The notes: generated by a model from the letters alone, not told the origin. 64,000 nt of DNA from Heliopora coerulea (GCA_030142905.1 JASJOG010000582.1:38805-102804); one strand, 5' to 3'; positions 44,357 to 55,404 are shown, numbered from the stretch's first letter. Program-made: numbers and translations.

Positions 44357-44801
44357 TTTAGCGCGAGTATTTGGTTGTTGTGTAGAGTGAAGCTACTCAG
44401 ACGCTAAGACGTAGTTTTATAAACATTGAATTGTACTTCAACGAGCATAGAGAAGAACTGCCTGCTAAAAAATATTTACAAGCTATTTTATACCGTAGCT
44501 AGTATAGGCGAGGCGGAAAAGCAATTAAGATTTGTATCAAGATAATTAGGGTGTGTTAACGCATTAGATTAAAAGTGGTAATAAGATTTAAATATGTATA
44601 GGTGTTGGCTGCCAAGTGGAAATTTAAATTTAATCACCTTTGCGGCGCAAAGATAATCAAGGCGAGTCCACTTCCTAATAAGTTTATAATAAAATAGCTA
44701 AAAATAAAGTTTGTAATAGTTTCGGAAAAAAGTAAATTGCTGTTGTTGCGCAAAAAATACATAATACAGTTTGATAGTGATGCTGCGTGACTATCACTAC
44801 A
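44345..44801 (-). repeat. 5' LTR and primer-binding site of the CsRN1-like element
   Basis: On the minus strand it starts TGTAGTGATAGTCACG at 44801, where the Penelope RT is cut, and ends near 44356. It is followed by TGGTGACCCCGACGAG (44352-44337). That matches a tRNA-Trp-type primer-binding site, as described for CsRN1-clade elements. No 3' LTR is seen. Confidence 0.72.
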
Positions 44802-45399
44802 AAATTATAAAATAATCGTCCAAAAATCTCTCGAAAAGTTTTATAAAATCGTCTTTGTCTTCGTTTCCAAAGGTGTCTTCGTTACTTGAATATAGTTCTT
44901 TCTCAAGGTAACCCATCATTAGTGTTGCATATGTGGGGGCCATTTTAGTTCCCACAGCTGTTCCTTGAATTTGTCTATAAAATTTCCCATCAAAGTGAAA
45001 TGTATTTGCTTTTAACACAATGGAAATTGCTGCGAGGATAAATTCTTTGGACAATGGTCGGGCTATCAAGCATTTGTAGCTGTTCAGCCAGTATTTAACC
45101 GCTGTTAATCCAAGCTCGTGGGGGATGCTCGTATATAAGCTAACAACATCGAAAGATACGAAGAGTGAATTTTCATCAATTATCTCCAGTATTTGTTGAA
45201 GAAAATCTATATCATCTCGAACGAAGCTGGGAACGTGTTTACACAGTTGTTTTAGAATTAAGCCAATAAATATGCTCAGTCGATGTGGTGATGACGATGG
45301 TCCAGCTTCGGCATTTTTCAGCTACAGCAAGAACATCTACTAAGCATTTACTAGACTGCAGGCAAACAGCAGTAGAGCCTAAAATAATAAATATCTCAT

Positions 45400-45870
45400 C
45401 ACTGGAATTCTTGTGCGAAGAAATAAAATTATTGACCAGAGGTTTGAAATTCACTTCAACAAACAAACCCAACATGAAAGAACTTAAGACAGACATTCAA
45501 GAATTCGGGAGAAAAGAATCTTCTTGAGCACTTTGATAATCATCCAAAAGAATCGGATCATTCGGTGATAAAAAAGATGTCAAATTTTCTACCGCTAAAA
45601 ACAACCGACAAGCACCTAAACATGTTCCCTGAAGCTACTTCTAACTATCATCACAAGCAGACGACATGTACCGGAAATAACCTAAGAAAACAGGAAAGCA
45701 AAGCTTTGGAAGAAAGTAAAAACGACTCCTCCATTATAATCAAAGAAGCTGACAAAGGCGGGGAAACAGTTATAATGGACAAAACATTCTATCGGACAAA
45801 AAATACAAGACCTTCTATCCGACACCAACAACTATATACAATTAACTGATGGAAGTAAAGATAGTACTAG
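45400..45870 (+). pseudogene. Penelope-like element N-terminal region (plus strand)
   Basis: KPNMKELKTDIQEFGRKESS (near 45466), SNFLPLKTTDKHLN, SSIIIKEADKGGETVIMDKT and FYRTK (45735-45805) are the conserved N-terminal region before RT in Penelope-like proteins. It faces the minus-strand copy at about 45300 head to head, and is cut near 45870-45922, where the CACTA sequence begins. Confidence 0.78.
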
Positions 45871-45922
45871 AAATACTTGCACGCAACAACCCTTTGCCCA
45901 CCCTTCCAATATATCTCTTAAC

Positions 45923-46540
45923 GAACGCCTGTCTTCACAGTTTCTCCTGGTTGTAGACATCTCTAGCAGCCATATTCACCATTGAACTGCATGCTGTTGC
46001 ACAGAACACATTGGGCTGGAAGGTCACACGTACAACACAAAATAATTCCTTTACAAAGGAATTTCTCTCTTTCCGGTGAATTTATTTCGACACCATTTTT
46101 AAGTGCCTTAAGGGATTGCGTATACGGCTTTAGAAAAGTCCACATGGCTGGCTTTTTCTCACTAAACCACAAACCAGCAAAAATCATATTTTCACTGTTC
46201 ATTCTTTTAGCATAAGGAAGCTCGTTAACAGTTAGATATATCCGGCATATCGACATCTTTGATGATTTAAATACGGGAACACCGTCCGTGTTCCCCACAA
46301 ATGAGATATTGTCTGGTGACCAAGGAATTCCTTCATTAAACAGTTTTTTGTCGAGATCGCCGTCGTAAATATCTTCGATGTTATTTGAATTTTTCTTTTT
46401 TCTTTTAAATCGATGCTGGACATTGCTGTAGAATCCATCTCTGGCAAAAAATCTCCTTAGCTGTTCTGCAATAAGCAGTTCAACAAAATACGACTTCGTG
46501 TGTGGCGATGATAATTCCTTCAAGCACCCAGGGTTTTGGC
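45923..46540 (-). repeat. 618-bp inverted repeat, left arm
   Basis: Reverse complement of 49962-50579 with the same length. Only about two differences were noticed by eye (one gives Gln to Arg in the protein; one near the outer edge). Confidence 0.85.
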
Positions 46541-47372
46541 AGGTTTTCTCGTTTTTGCTTATAGAAGAAAAGCAAAATGTACAATAATAGTGGAGGATGA
46601 GAGGACAGCGTAAGTTTCTGAAGAATTTCTTACATTTTTCCAGTGTATCAGGCAGCACCTGACCACAAGGAAGCATAAGACTTATCAACTTAAGGAAATG
46701 GACCACAGCATCGCCAGTAATATCGTACTTGATTGTAAAGGGAGAAAAAAGAACCATAACTACGCTAACTATTCTTTTTGCTCCTGGGTATAAGGGCTGT
46801 TTTTTGCGGGACTCGTTATTTCTATTGTCGGTGCATGTTGTCTCTGAAGAGTAGTGACTTGGTCCTCGATTCTCGCGCTGCCATAGTTCCACTGGTTGCT
46901 CTGTGAAAATGTGAGCTCTTCCAGAATGTCAACAAAATCGAAGTCGCCTTCATCGGGAAAAGCTTCATTATCCCACAAATCGCGGTCTTCCATTTCACAA
47001 GTTAACGTTTGATGTACATCGTGCCACATGGCATCTAATTCTTTTTCGAAGTCATCCACTAACGCACAAGCCTGCTCTGTAACATTTTCTATTTCCTCTG
47101 ACTGATCGTCCGATAGTTCAATGTAACTAATGTTCTCTTGCTTTCTGTCCGAATGCAACGGTATCTGCGTATCACAAGAGTCAAGATCCTGATCCTCAAA
47201 AAACAAAGGCGTACAGAAAAAGCTGCCACTAAAGATACTCGTGAGGTCAACCTCTGAAGACAAGTCCAAAGATGTGTCATCGAAAAATCCGAAGAAGAGC
47301 GTAGAATTCTCCTCAAATTTAGCAGCCCAGGAGATACTTGATATCACGCCATTCAACAGTGTTTTTCCACCA
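45923..47372 (-). pseudogene. tnp2-type (CACTA/EnSpm) transposase, N-terminal part, truncated
   Basis: An acidic N-terminal region (LVDDFEKELDAMWHDVHQTL near 47020) leads, after a frame change near 46850, to PLYPGAKRIVSVV and FTIKYDITGDAVVHFLKLIS (46680-46760). The tnp2 core follows: NTDGVPVFKSSKMSICRIYL (near 46250), AGLWFSEKKPAMWTFLKPY and CDLPAQCVLCNSMQFNGEYG. The reading ends at 45963 and similarity to the plus-strand copy ends at 45923. The open frame extends to 47551 but overlaps a better-supported BEN exon on the other strand, so its upstream end is uncertain. Confidence 0.75.
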
Positions 47373-49236
47373 GGGTAGCCAGCAACAGGGAGGCATTTTT
47401 CCAAACCAGCAACTGCAGCCAATAACTGAACAGCAGTACAAACAACCGAATGCAGTACAAGCGAGGAGGGTAGAAATGGTGCCTCGTCCTTTTCAAGATC
47501 AGCCACACTCAGAGCAATGGCATGATTATTTGCAGCGACCAATATCGCCATCGCGCAGACCTACATCAACGTCCTACAATTGACAGCCGTCAGGTTCTCA
47601 GATTTCGCCCACAGCCAATGAAGAGTTACATGAAATAGGATCAGACCAGTCATACTATGGCCAAAGAAATCAGAACCGTTTGCCTCTCGAACCTACCAGC
47701 AATATTTACAGAACAGCTTTATCAACACTGGACGAGTTCAGCGACGACACCGACAGTTTGGTTTGCTTTAACTCCACTCCCAATGACTCAGGGATAGTAA
47801 GTGACCTTGACAACGTTAAACAGACAGAAGCAGAGGAGCTACGTGGGAAGGTTGCAGAGCTGGAAAAAGAAAATGCTGATCTGAAATACCAGTTAGCCGC
47901 TTCTCGATTCAGAGGTGTTACAATTTTAAGTATTGTCTTTTTTCTTTGACATTAAAGTAGCCATGCATACCTCATGCTGACGATAATCACAATTTTAATT
48001 CCGCCATGGTAACATTGTAAAATTTTCCTTCAACAGTGTCATCTTCCGATGTCCTTGAGTACTCAAGGAGTCTTATTCAACCCGTAGAGGCCCCCTCCTG
48101 ATGACCTAGCTCAAACAAACCTCTGTGACGCGACATCGTCCTATGTGGTTAAGGCGAATTTCAAGCCTGCTGAGGTAATTACCTCGTCAAACTCACTCTT
48201 AATTTTCAATCTATTTTTTGCAGTCCAATACCCTTTTGAAAAAATTAAGTTTTCGGTAATAACCGATTTAAAATTATATAAAAACTTGGCTGACTGTCTG
48301 CGAACATGTTTGTGGTCGTATGATCGTGTGTAATTTCAATGGAGCGTGTCAAATCGGATAATTCTTTACTTGTTGGAGCGTAAAAGCTTGTACATATACT
48401 TGTGTACGTTTTTTATTTCTACAAATTTTAAACATTATTGAATACTTCAACGTCGATGTCAACATGAAACTCCAGCATGTAATGAAAATAATTTTGTAGG
48501 CTCTAATGCACATGGAATGAATTTCCCTGTATTTGCAGGGCGAAGTTTACCTAGTGAAAGGCCATGATGTATTTGTCCCTGGAAACAAATTGCGGCAAAT
48601 AATCACCGAGGCACGTCTCGGAGGTCCCATTCACCTTTTTCAAAAGCTTGTTCCTCTCGTGGTTACCACAGAAGAATTAGAAAACTCATGTGGTCAAGGA
48701 ATAAGTTCAAAGGCACATGCACACACTACGCAGAAAAAGCCGCTAGACCCTGTAAAGACACAAGTTCTGAAAGGTAGGCAACTGCTTTGATAACATCTGC
48801 ACACAAAATAAAATTAAATTGCATACAGCACGATCGCTTTTAAAAGATAGGTTTTGTAGATCACGCAATATCTGATACCCCCTATAACAAGCTCTTGGAC
48901 AGCTTTTTCTGCAAAAAAGTTTGATATTTCGCACAGCATGTTTGGTATACACTGACCAAATACATAAAGTACTGCGTATCTGACATACCTTTCCTGAGCT
49001 GGTAGATTATAACGTCATTTCTTTTGCCTTTTTCAGATTGTCTACTTTCTTTCTGCGTTTCCAACAATAAGGACTGTCCTGTTAGCAAACAAATTAACGA
49101 AACCCTTACGCAGCAGATCAGCTACGCTCGGCGCAAACATCATAGAAACCAAAAGAAATTGGAAAATCTGGATATCCACCCGTCAGCGTCACAGAATAAA
49201 CAAATAATGGAACGGAGGTCGTTTTCAGCGGTTTAA
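47373..49236 (+). pseudogene. BEN-domain protein gene, four exons, one premature stop
   Basis: Exons read 47373-47914, 48037-48083, 48539-48773 and 49037-49236. All three introns have GT/AG ends and consistent phases. Exon 1 is Gln/Pro-rich and then has a coiled coil (ELRGKVAELEKENADLKYQL). Exons 3-4 make a BEN domain: GHDVFVPGNKLRQIITEARL, TEELENSCGQGIS, KKPLDPVKTQVLK, then CVSNNKDCPVSKQINETLTQ. BEN domains bind DNA or chromatin partners. TGA at 47581-47583 sits where CGA would keep the frame (a CpG transition). A first exon further upstream is not identified. It lies between two CACTA transposase pieces. Confidence 0.72.
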
Positions 49237-49639
49237 TTTTTTTATGACGAAAGTGCTTTACCACTAATTGGCGATTCAACATATTGACAGACGTAAACAA
49301 TACCGAAGCTTTATCATGACTTTTTATAGCATTGACTTCCAGCGACGTGAAATGTACACAACACCGAGGGATTCTCGCTTGCCACAATCTGAAACAGATG
49401 AAAATATTCTATCCTGGACGTTTCGAGCAAAGGCCCTTTAGTTCTACACATCCTAAACCTACCTTAACCGTTGTAAACTGCTTTGATGCGCAATAAATTA
49501 GGTTTTGACTAAGTCGTGTTAAAATAACATTTTTCTATACCTAAACCCACCACGAATGCGCTTGAATGTGATTTATTTTATGTTTATTTGGTATGTCCGG
49601 TTCGTTAAGAATGGAAGCATGCAAATGTTAGGCCATAAG

Positions 49640-49862
49640 ATCGCCGAGAGCCGTACCAGAAATTTCCAGCCATAATACAGCCAGAGACCAACCATAATAT
49701 TGTCATGGCATGATAAATGTCTGGCTGAATTCTCTCTCAGATTTCGTTTCATTTGTCTCGCTCGTGTCAGCCTGATTATCGCTGAGCTTTATCTAGCTCA
49801 TTATCGCTGGATTTGTCAGACTTGAGTCTCGCTTGTGTCACGGCGAGGATTTTCGTACGGGT
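49640..49862 (+). repeat. Possible 5' subterminal region of the CACTA element
   Basis: It contains GATAAATGTCTGGCTGAATT and CATTTGTCTCGCTCGTG-type motifs related to those at 53380-53720. It ends with TTTTCGTACGGGTAA (49847-49861), which recurs at 53807-53821. A CACTA-type terminus was not located. Confidence 0.4.
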
Positions 49863-49882
49863 AAAGAAACACTCGATCCAAA

Positions 49883-52464
49883 ATGTCCAACTCGAATCGA
49901 AAGAGTTCTAAAAGGCCTAGGAACCTTTGCTTTCACACAGCTGTAGATGAATCATCAATACGCCAACACCCTGGGTGCTTGAAGGAATTATCATCGCCAC
50001 ACACGAAGTCGTATTTTGTTGAACTGCTTATTGCAGAACAGCTAAGGAGATTTTTTGCCAGAGATGGATTCTACAGCAATGTCCAGCATCGATTTAAAAG
50101 AAAAAAGAAAAATTCAAATAACATCGAAGATATTTACGACGGCGATCTCGACAAAAAACTGTTTAATGAAGGAATTCCTTGGTCACCAGACAATATCTCA
50201 TTTGTGGGGAACACGGACGGTGTTCCCGTATTTAAATCATCAAAGATGTCGATATGCCGGATATATCTAACTGTTAACGAGCTTCCTTATGCTAAAAGAA
50301 TGAACAGTGAAAATATGATTTTTGCTGGTTTGTGGTTTAGTGAGAAAAAGCCAGCCATGTGGACTTTTCTAAAGCCGTATACGCAATCCCTTAAGGCACT
50401 TAAAAATGGTGTCGAAATAAATTCACCGGAAAGAGAGAAATTCCTTTGTAAAGGAATTATTTTGTGTTGTACGTGTGACCTTCCAGCCCGATGTGTTCTG
50501 TGCAACAGCATGCAGTTCAATGGTGAATATGGCTGCTAGAGATGTCTACAACCAGGAGAAACTGTGAAGACAGGCGTTCCGGGCCACAGTAGAGCATTTC
50601 TTTATCAAATTGGATACCCAAAATGCCCACTTAGGACAGAAACCGGTTTGAGGCAGGATGCGGAAAGGGCGGTTTTTCGAATCCAACAAGGCGTCGCACG
50701 ATATGTAGTTAATGGAGTAAAAGGTCCATCTTGGCTTTCAGTTCTTGATCACTTTGACTTAGTGAGGGGTATTGCCGTTGATTACATGCTCGGTATCCTA
50801 CTCTGTGCTCAGAAATTATTTTTGACTCTTTGGTTTAGCTCCAAATTTTCTAAATTCCATTTTAGTAAATCTTCCAAAATTAAAGACGTACGTTCAAGGT
50901 TGAGTAAAATTTCACCGACCATGGAGATTAAAAGACTTCCTCGGTCGGTAGAGGATACTTTGAAATACTGGAAGGCTAGCGAATTGCCATCATTTTTATT
51001 ATATTACGGCCTCCCTACCTTGTATGGTTTAATACCTGACAATTATTTTAACCATTATACACTGGCGGCAAGAAAGAACTGCTCACTTGTGGTGCAGATA
51101 GTAACTAGGTCTGAGGCTGTTGGGACCAGACTCTCTCAGTCTTCGTCGGGTAGTTGAAGTAGAGACACTCTCACCATGTTCAATCTGCATATCTGTTTAA
51201 TTTTCCGGGTTAGTGTTAGAGCTATTGGACTTGCTTTCCTTCACCATGATTCTGTCTTCTCCGTAATTTTCCTTTCTTCTTCGAGGGATCTTCAAATCTT
51301 TAATACTTCCAGTAAGTCTCGGCTTCTTCAGAATATTGCTGAAACTTTGGCTACTGCCCACTACATCAGCAGTCTCCCGTTATGACTAGCTTTACCTCCA
51401 TTTTCAAAGCTGATCCTAGGCTTTAAACCCATGATTTTGCATGTTACTTGAAATTCTTGTTTTACCAACAATTAAAAGTAATCTCCTGGGGAACCAGGAA
51501 TACATCTTGACCTTCAAATAAAAAATTGCTTAAAATGACTTACGCTCTATCAAAATTCCGGAAGATACGTTAAAATTATCTTAAATTGACTATTTTGGCA
51601 TAGGAGTGAGGAAAACCCATTGCTGCAACCCTTCATTACCCAAGAAATGTAACTTGAGCAGTTCTCTTTGATCGCCAGTGTATATTATTTGTGCAAGCTA
51701 TTTATATCCTTTTTTCTAAGGATTCGATTTCTGAAACAGACTTAAAAGAAGCCGAAAAGCTACTTGATAGCTTCTGCAAATCATTTTCGGTACTTTATGA
51801 AGAGCGTTTTTGTACTTTAAACGTTCATCAGTTACTACATCTAGTGGATAATGTGAGGCATCTCGAGCCACTTTACCCTCATAGTTGTTTTACGTACGAA
51901 GATAAAAACGGATTTGTTTTGAAACTTAGTCATGGTAATCAGTCTATAGACAACCAAATTCTGTCTGCTATCTCCTTAACTCAAGAATTGCCAGAATTGT
52001 GACGCAAGTGTTTACCAGTAGGTTCTGAAATTGAAGCCTTTTATCTAGATTTGACTCACTCTCTAAAATCTAAAATCCATACACGTACTTTGCCCGAAAA
52101 ATGCATGGTAAGTGAGACATACCAAGTGTCTTTGAATGGCAGAGAGCTTATTGCTTTAGAGAAATACATTGGTTCTTCATGTCCCAAGGAACGCTTTTGG
52201 GCATTTAATAGAGTAGAATTAAGTTTTAGTTGTCCTGTAATTTGCGGGCTGGCTTATAAGGGCATGCGTAAAAGAAACTGTGCAGCTGTGAAAATTTTCA
52301 TAAATAATATCTGGGCTTTTGCTATGGTACTCTTTTTCATAAACTATGATTTGTCAACAAGAGATCCACTTTATCTTGCACTGGCCCATCCATTGTCATG
52401 TACGGGTTTGAACCCCAATTTACACACAAATCGCGTAGTTCCGTACGATCCTAATGAGTGGTAG
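49883..52464 (+). pseudogene. tnp2-type (CACTA/EnSpm) transposase with DUF4218-like region
   Basis: A start at 49883 (MSNSNRKSSKRPRN) enters, at residue about 28, the tnp2 core shared with the minus-strand copy. After a frame change near 50560 it continues as GHSRAFLYQIGYPKCP, VNGVKGPSWLSVLDHFDLVR and KYWKASELPSFLLYYGLPTL (to 51160). After a gap with stops come LLDSFCKSFSVLYEERFCTL and NVHQLLHLVDNVRHLEPLY (51770-51880), typical of DUF4218. A C-terminal domain ends with LNPNLHTNRVVPYDPNEW at 52464. Stops near 51100-51690 and 52000 disrupt it. The N-terminal PLYPGA region of the other copy is missing here. Confidence 0.8.
49962..50579 (+). repeat. 618-bp inverted repeat, right arm
   Basis: Pairs with 45923-46540; the arms are 3.4 kb apart. 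Outside the arms the two copies are unrelated on both sides. Confidence 0.85.
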
Positions 52465-53379
52465 TAATAAACGTTTCAACTGTTTATTCAAACTGCATTT
52501 ACATTGGTTTCAATGATGGATGTGAGTCGGCTTATGTCTGAGAGTTTCCGAACAAGCTGGAATGGGGATTGGCCACACATCTTGGTCAATGAACTCAACT
52601 GGACTGACATGGAAAAGACTTTGAATTGAAATTCTAGTGCATATGTAAGCATACTGTAATTATATACGTTATAACAGCTCTCCTGCGTGTTTGCTTGTAT
52701 TATTATATCAGCTTTTACTGGACTTGATTCATGAATAACGAATTATCGTAATGAAACGTCGTTGGAGCAAAAACCCTTCTTTCATGAGACCCTTCATTTT
52801 ACTTTAGCAAGCTTAGTGATTGAAATGAAAAAAATACAACATACATATACAATATAATACAATACAATACGACTGTAATATCAAAATCATGCGTATCAAT
52901 GAGAGGAACTGATCAGCAAATTTCAAAATATCAGTGCCAGGTATATGCAAGGGTTCGTAACGTCTCACTTCGTTGTTATTTAGTCTGGATGGCTGCAAAA
53001 AAATCTTAAGACGGACATCTATTCTTTCTAGCTCAGATACAGTACGGCGGAACATCACATACAATATAGAGTCTACTGATGAATTACGAAGTCAAACAAG
53101 ATATTATAAAATACAAGGGGAAAATCGAGGGAAAAACAGGGGGTCTGTCGATTAGATAATGACAGTCGAACCCGGACAAGTATCGGAATCAAATATTAAT
53201 TTCTTCAACGCTTAGCCCAGTATTAATCCGAATATTCCCTGCCACAGTCAGTCGTTCAAGCTTTTTTAAAGTTTGGCCTGGGAAAGGACAACTTAAGTTA
53301 ATTAGCTTTATTGATGTCCTTTGTCATGCATGGGGTCATTTAGTGACGCTAGTAGTTCTCGCTCGATTTTTTGCCGAAA
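52465..53379. other. Non-coding 3' region of the CACTA element
   Basis: No gene was recognised after the transposase stop. The sequence is AT-rich with short ORFs on both strands that resemble nothing. Confidence 0.45.
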
Positions 53380-53822
53380 AAATACCGTGACAAATGTCTA
53401 GCTTGAGCCTGGCAAGTTTCGGTAGTTTGTTTGGCTAACGGACACGCCGTGTCACGTTCCTTCTTGTTCAATTTTCGCTGCTAAAACAGCACGACAAATG
53501 TCTTGCTTGACAGAGACAAATTAGTACTTCATCCGGCGCACGGTGTCGCGCTTTATTCTCGCTCAATCCTCGCTCAATTATCCCTGGTGAAACAGCGTGA
53601 CAAATGTTCCTTTCGAAAGCGCAAATTTTCGTCAACTTGTCTCGCTGGTTCAGGCAATATTTTTGCCGGTATAAGGGCAATACAAATGTCTCGTGCTCAT
53701 TAAACGGCGAGACAAAACGGATGTCTCATTTTGTCCCGCTTCAATATCGCCATGAAAAACAGTTCTTGGCCTGATTCTGGCTGGATTGTCGCCAAGTCAG
53801 GCCATGAATTTTCGTACGGGTA
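53380..53822 (+). repeat. Possible 3' subterminal repeats of the CACTA element
   Basis: GTGACAAATGTCT-like motifs recur near 53387, 53490, 53599 and 53670, each near a TCTCGCT-type string, followed by TTTTCGTACGGGTAA at 53807-53821. Clustered short subterminal repeats are usual transposase-binding arrays in CACTA elements. The assignment is inferred. Confidence 0.45.
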
Positions 53823-53829
53823 ATTTTCA

Positions 53830-54112
53830 AACCTTTACGTACAAAATAATCCAATTTATATGATCAAAACCCTTCCCTTTTCGTTGGGTCTGATCCATCC
53901 GTCCTACCAACAATTTTCACCAACATATCTTTAATTCCCCCATGACCACCCTCATAAAAATGAGCATACAATTGTTCTCTCAGTATACCACTCAGGCCAT
54001 TACCATACCTTATGACACTACTTTTATGGTTATTAAATCTCCTCCTGAAACATGTTATAGTACTGCCCACATGATATTTTGAACACTTTTTACATGTTTT
54101 TAGGCAAATCAC
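53830..54112 (-). pseudogene. Penelope-like GIY-YIG endonuclease fragment (minus strand)
   Basis: The minus strand shows CKKCSKYHVGSTITCFRRRF (near 54080), NNHKSSVIRYGNG, EQLYAHFYEGGHGGIKDMLV and KREGF. This is the Penelope endonuclease C-terminal half. It meets a plus-strand copy at about 54115-54137. Confidence 0.8.
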
Positions 54113-54136
54113 TCCTGCCGAATCTCAAGCAAAGGG

Positions 54137-54430
54137 CGGTCATGAGGGAATTAAAGATATGTTGGTAAAAATTGTTGATAGGACGGATGTATCGGACCCA
54201 ACAAAAAGGGAAGGATTTTGGGCATATAAATTGGATTATTTTGTACCTAAAGGTTTGAACGTTAGAGACTTCTTTTGAATATTGTATTTATTAAGTGATT
54301 TTTTAACTTTAATTTATAAGTAACGCTATGTATATAAGGAGCATCCTCCATCTTGTATTTCTCATTCTTGACAAAGGGGCAGTCGCCCCGAAACGTTGAA
54401 TTAAAGTTTTATAAGGTTTTTAAAAGTTTT
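54137..54430 (+). pseudogene. Penelope-like element 3' end (plus strand) with 3' UTR stem-loop
   Basis: GHEGIKDMLVKIVDRTDVSD (from 54139), KREGFWAYKLDYFVPKGLNV and RDFF end at TGA 54277. The 3' UTR contains GGGGCAGTCGCCCCGAAACG at 54376-54395, followed by AAAGTTTTATAAGG. The same tail is found reversed at 56140-56300. Confidence 0.8.
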
Positions 54431-54437
54431 ATCTTGT

Positions 54438-54439
54438 CA

Positions 54440-54493
<54 letters not shown>

Positions 54494-54500
54494 GATATAT
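54438..54500. repeat. (TA)n microsatellite
   Basis: TA repeats directly after the plus-strand Penelope tail. Confidence 0.9.
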
Positions 54501-54547
54501 AAATATAGATATACAGATATACATATATAGGGATACATAAAGTTAGA

Positions 54548-54610
54548 AGAGCGTTTGCTTCTCGGAGTTTCACGTGTCTACAACACGATCATCAGGCAAC
54601 TGACAGTTCG
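54548..54610 (-). ncRNA. Hammerhead-like core, probably degenerate
   Basis: The minus strand reads CTGATGA (54596-54590), a stem II (CGTGT...ACACG), then GAAA (54572-54569). Flanking GTTGC and GCAAAC could form stem I. The stem III/cleavage region ACTCCGAGA lacks the closing A-U pair, while a related sequence near 54750 keeps GAGTA. Related to the motif at 55426. Confidence 0.4.
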
Positions 54611-54894
54611 CTTCTACTATTCATTTACATAATATGGGTCAAATTGTCTAAAATTAACTGTGATGCTGTAATGGCCGCAATCAGCTGGCCAGCGAATTAT
54701 AATGCGTATTCTGCATGAAGAGAATAGTTCAGATCTTTTGTTCAGCAAAAAACTTGAAACTCCGAGTAGCAAACGCTCTTCTAACTTTATTAAAGCTATT
54801 TCGCTCTACCTACATGGTATCGAGCACTCTCAAACCAATCGTCAACTGTGTTTCTTGTATGATACACTTTTGCTTTTGCTTTATATAGGGATAC

Positions 54895-54931
54895 ATATAT
54901 ATACAATATATATATACACATATATACACCC

Positions 54932-54977
<46 letters not shown>

Positions 54978-54990
54978 GTATATACATAAA
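54895..54990. repeat. (TA)n/(CA)n microsatellite
   Basis: TATATAC and CACACA runs; ORFs across it are artefacts. Confidence 0.95.
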
Positions 54991-55242
54991 TACATACATT
55001 ATGTAAATAATTATTATGGAAGCGAAGCAATCTTTGCTAGCTTAAACAGCGTTTTCATTAGGACAATTAGAATCATGCAAATTGAACTAGACATAATTGT
55101 TAATATTTGCAGAAAATTTAACGAAGCGACAAAAAATAATTTTAAAGTTATTGAAATTTTGACATAATCAGCCCAATTTAATGTAAGAAATTATTATGCA
55201 TGTTTTGTTTGCCAGTCATAAGTTCAGTGATAAGTTATCAGT

Positions 55243-55404
55243 ATGGGTCGTAAAAGCGACCTAAAACCTGAAGAGAAGCAAAAAATGATAGAATTACTAA
55301 ACGAAGGTAAAGCCAGCTTAGATAAATCAAAACTAATACATCGAGACCATCGGACAGTTGAAATCAATGATCTGTCAGTTAAAAGGCGACTGACAGATCA
55401 TTGA
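55243..55404 (+). pseudogene. Tc1/mariner-like transposase N-terminal HTH fragment
   Basis: A 53-codon ORF opening MGRKSDLKPEEKQKMIELL, then LIHRDHRTVE, matches the first paired-like HTH of Tc1/mariner transposases. Similarity stops after residue about 40, where a 17-bp perfect inverted repeat (55363-55379 / 55389-55405) closes the ORF. The catalytic domain is absent. Confidence 0.55.

Larger units (their letters stand above)
42486..45300 (-). pseudogene. Penelope-like element (minus strand), RT to GIY-YIG, split by a gypsy fragment
   Basis: From 45300 downward: VPSFVRDDIDFLQQILEIID (near 45220), SFDVVSLYTSIPHELGL, GKFYRQIQGTAVGTKMAPTY (near 44940) and FERFLDDYFIIL at 44800-44840. After the insert, DLMKFYDLLNDLHENTKFTM (43260-43340), then YLNYNSCHPKHAKQNIPYSL (43150-43190). 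The endonuclease part is HESRCGTCHIM, NVIYVIICLEW and FYMGQTKNLRKRVTLHKEQI (42540-42730). This subtype differs from the 34-37 and 53-57 kb copies in endonuclease sequence. Confidence 0.84.

Noticed and set aside
47373..47551. Upstream part of the minus-strand tnp2 ORF (MAILVAANNH...)
   Set aside because: It overlaps the BEN exon 1, whose frame, coiled coil and splice phases are better supported. The extension is probably fortuitous.
53503..53703. ORFs within the CACTA subterminal region
   Set aside because: They follow repeated non-coding motifs and have no homologous pattern.
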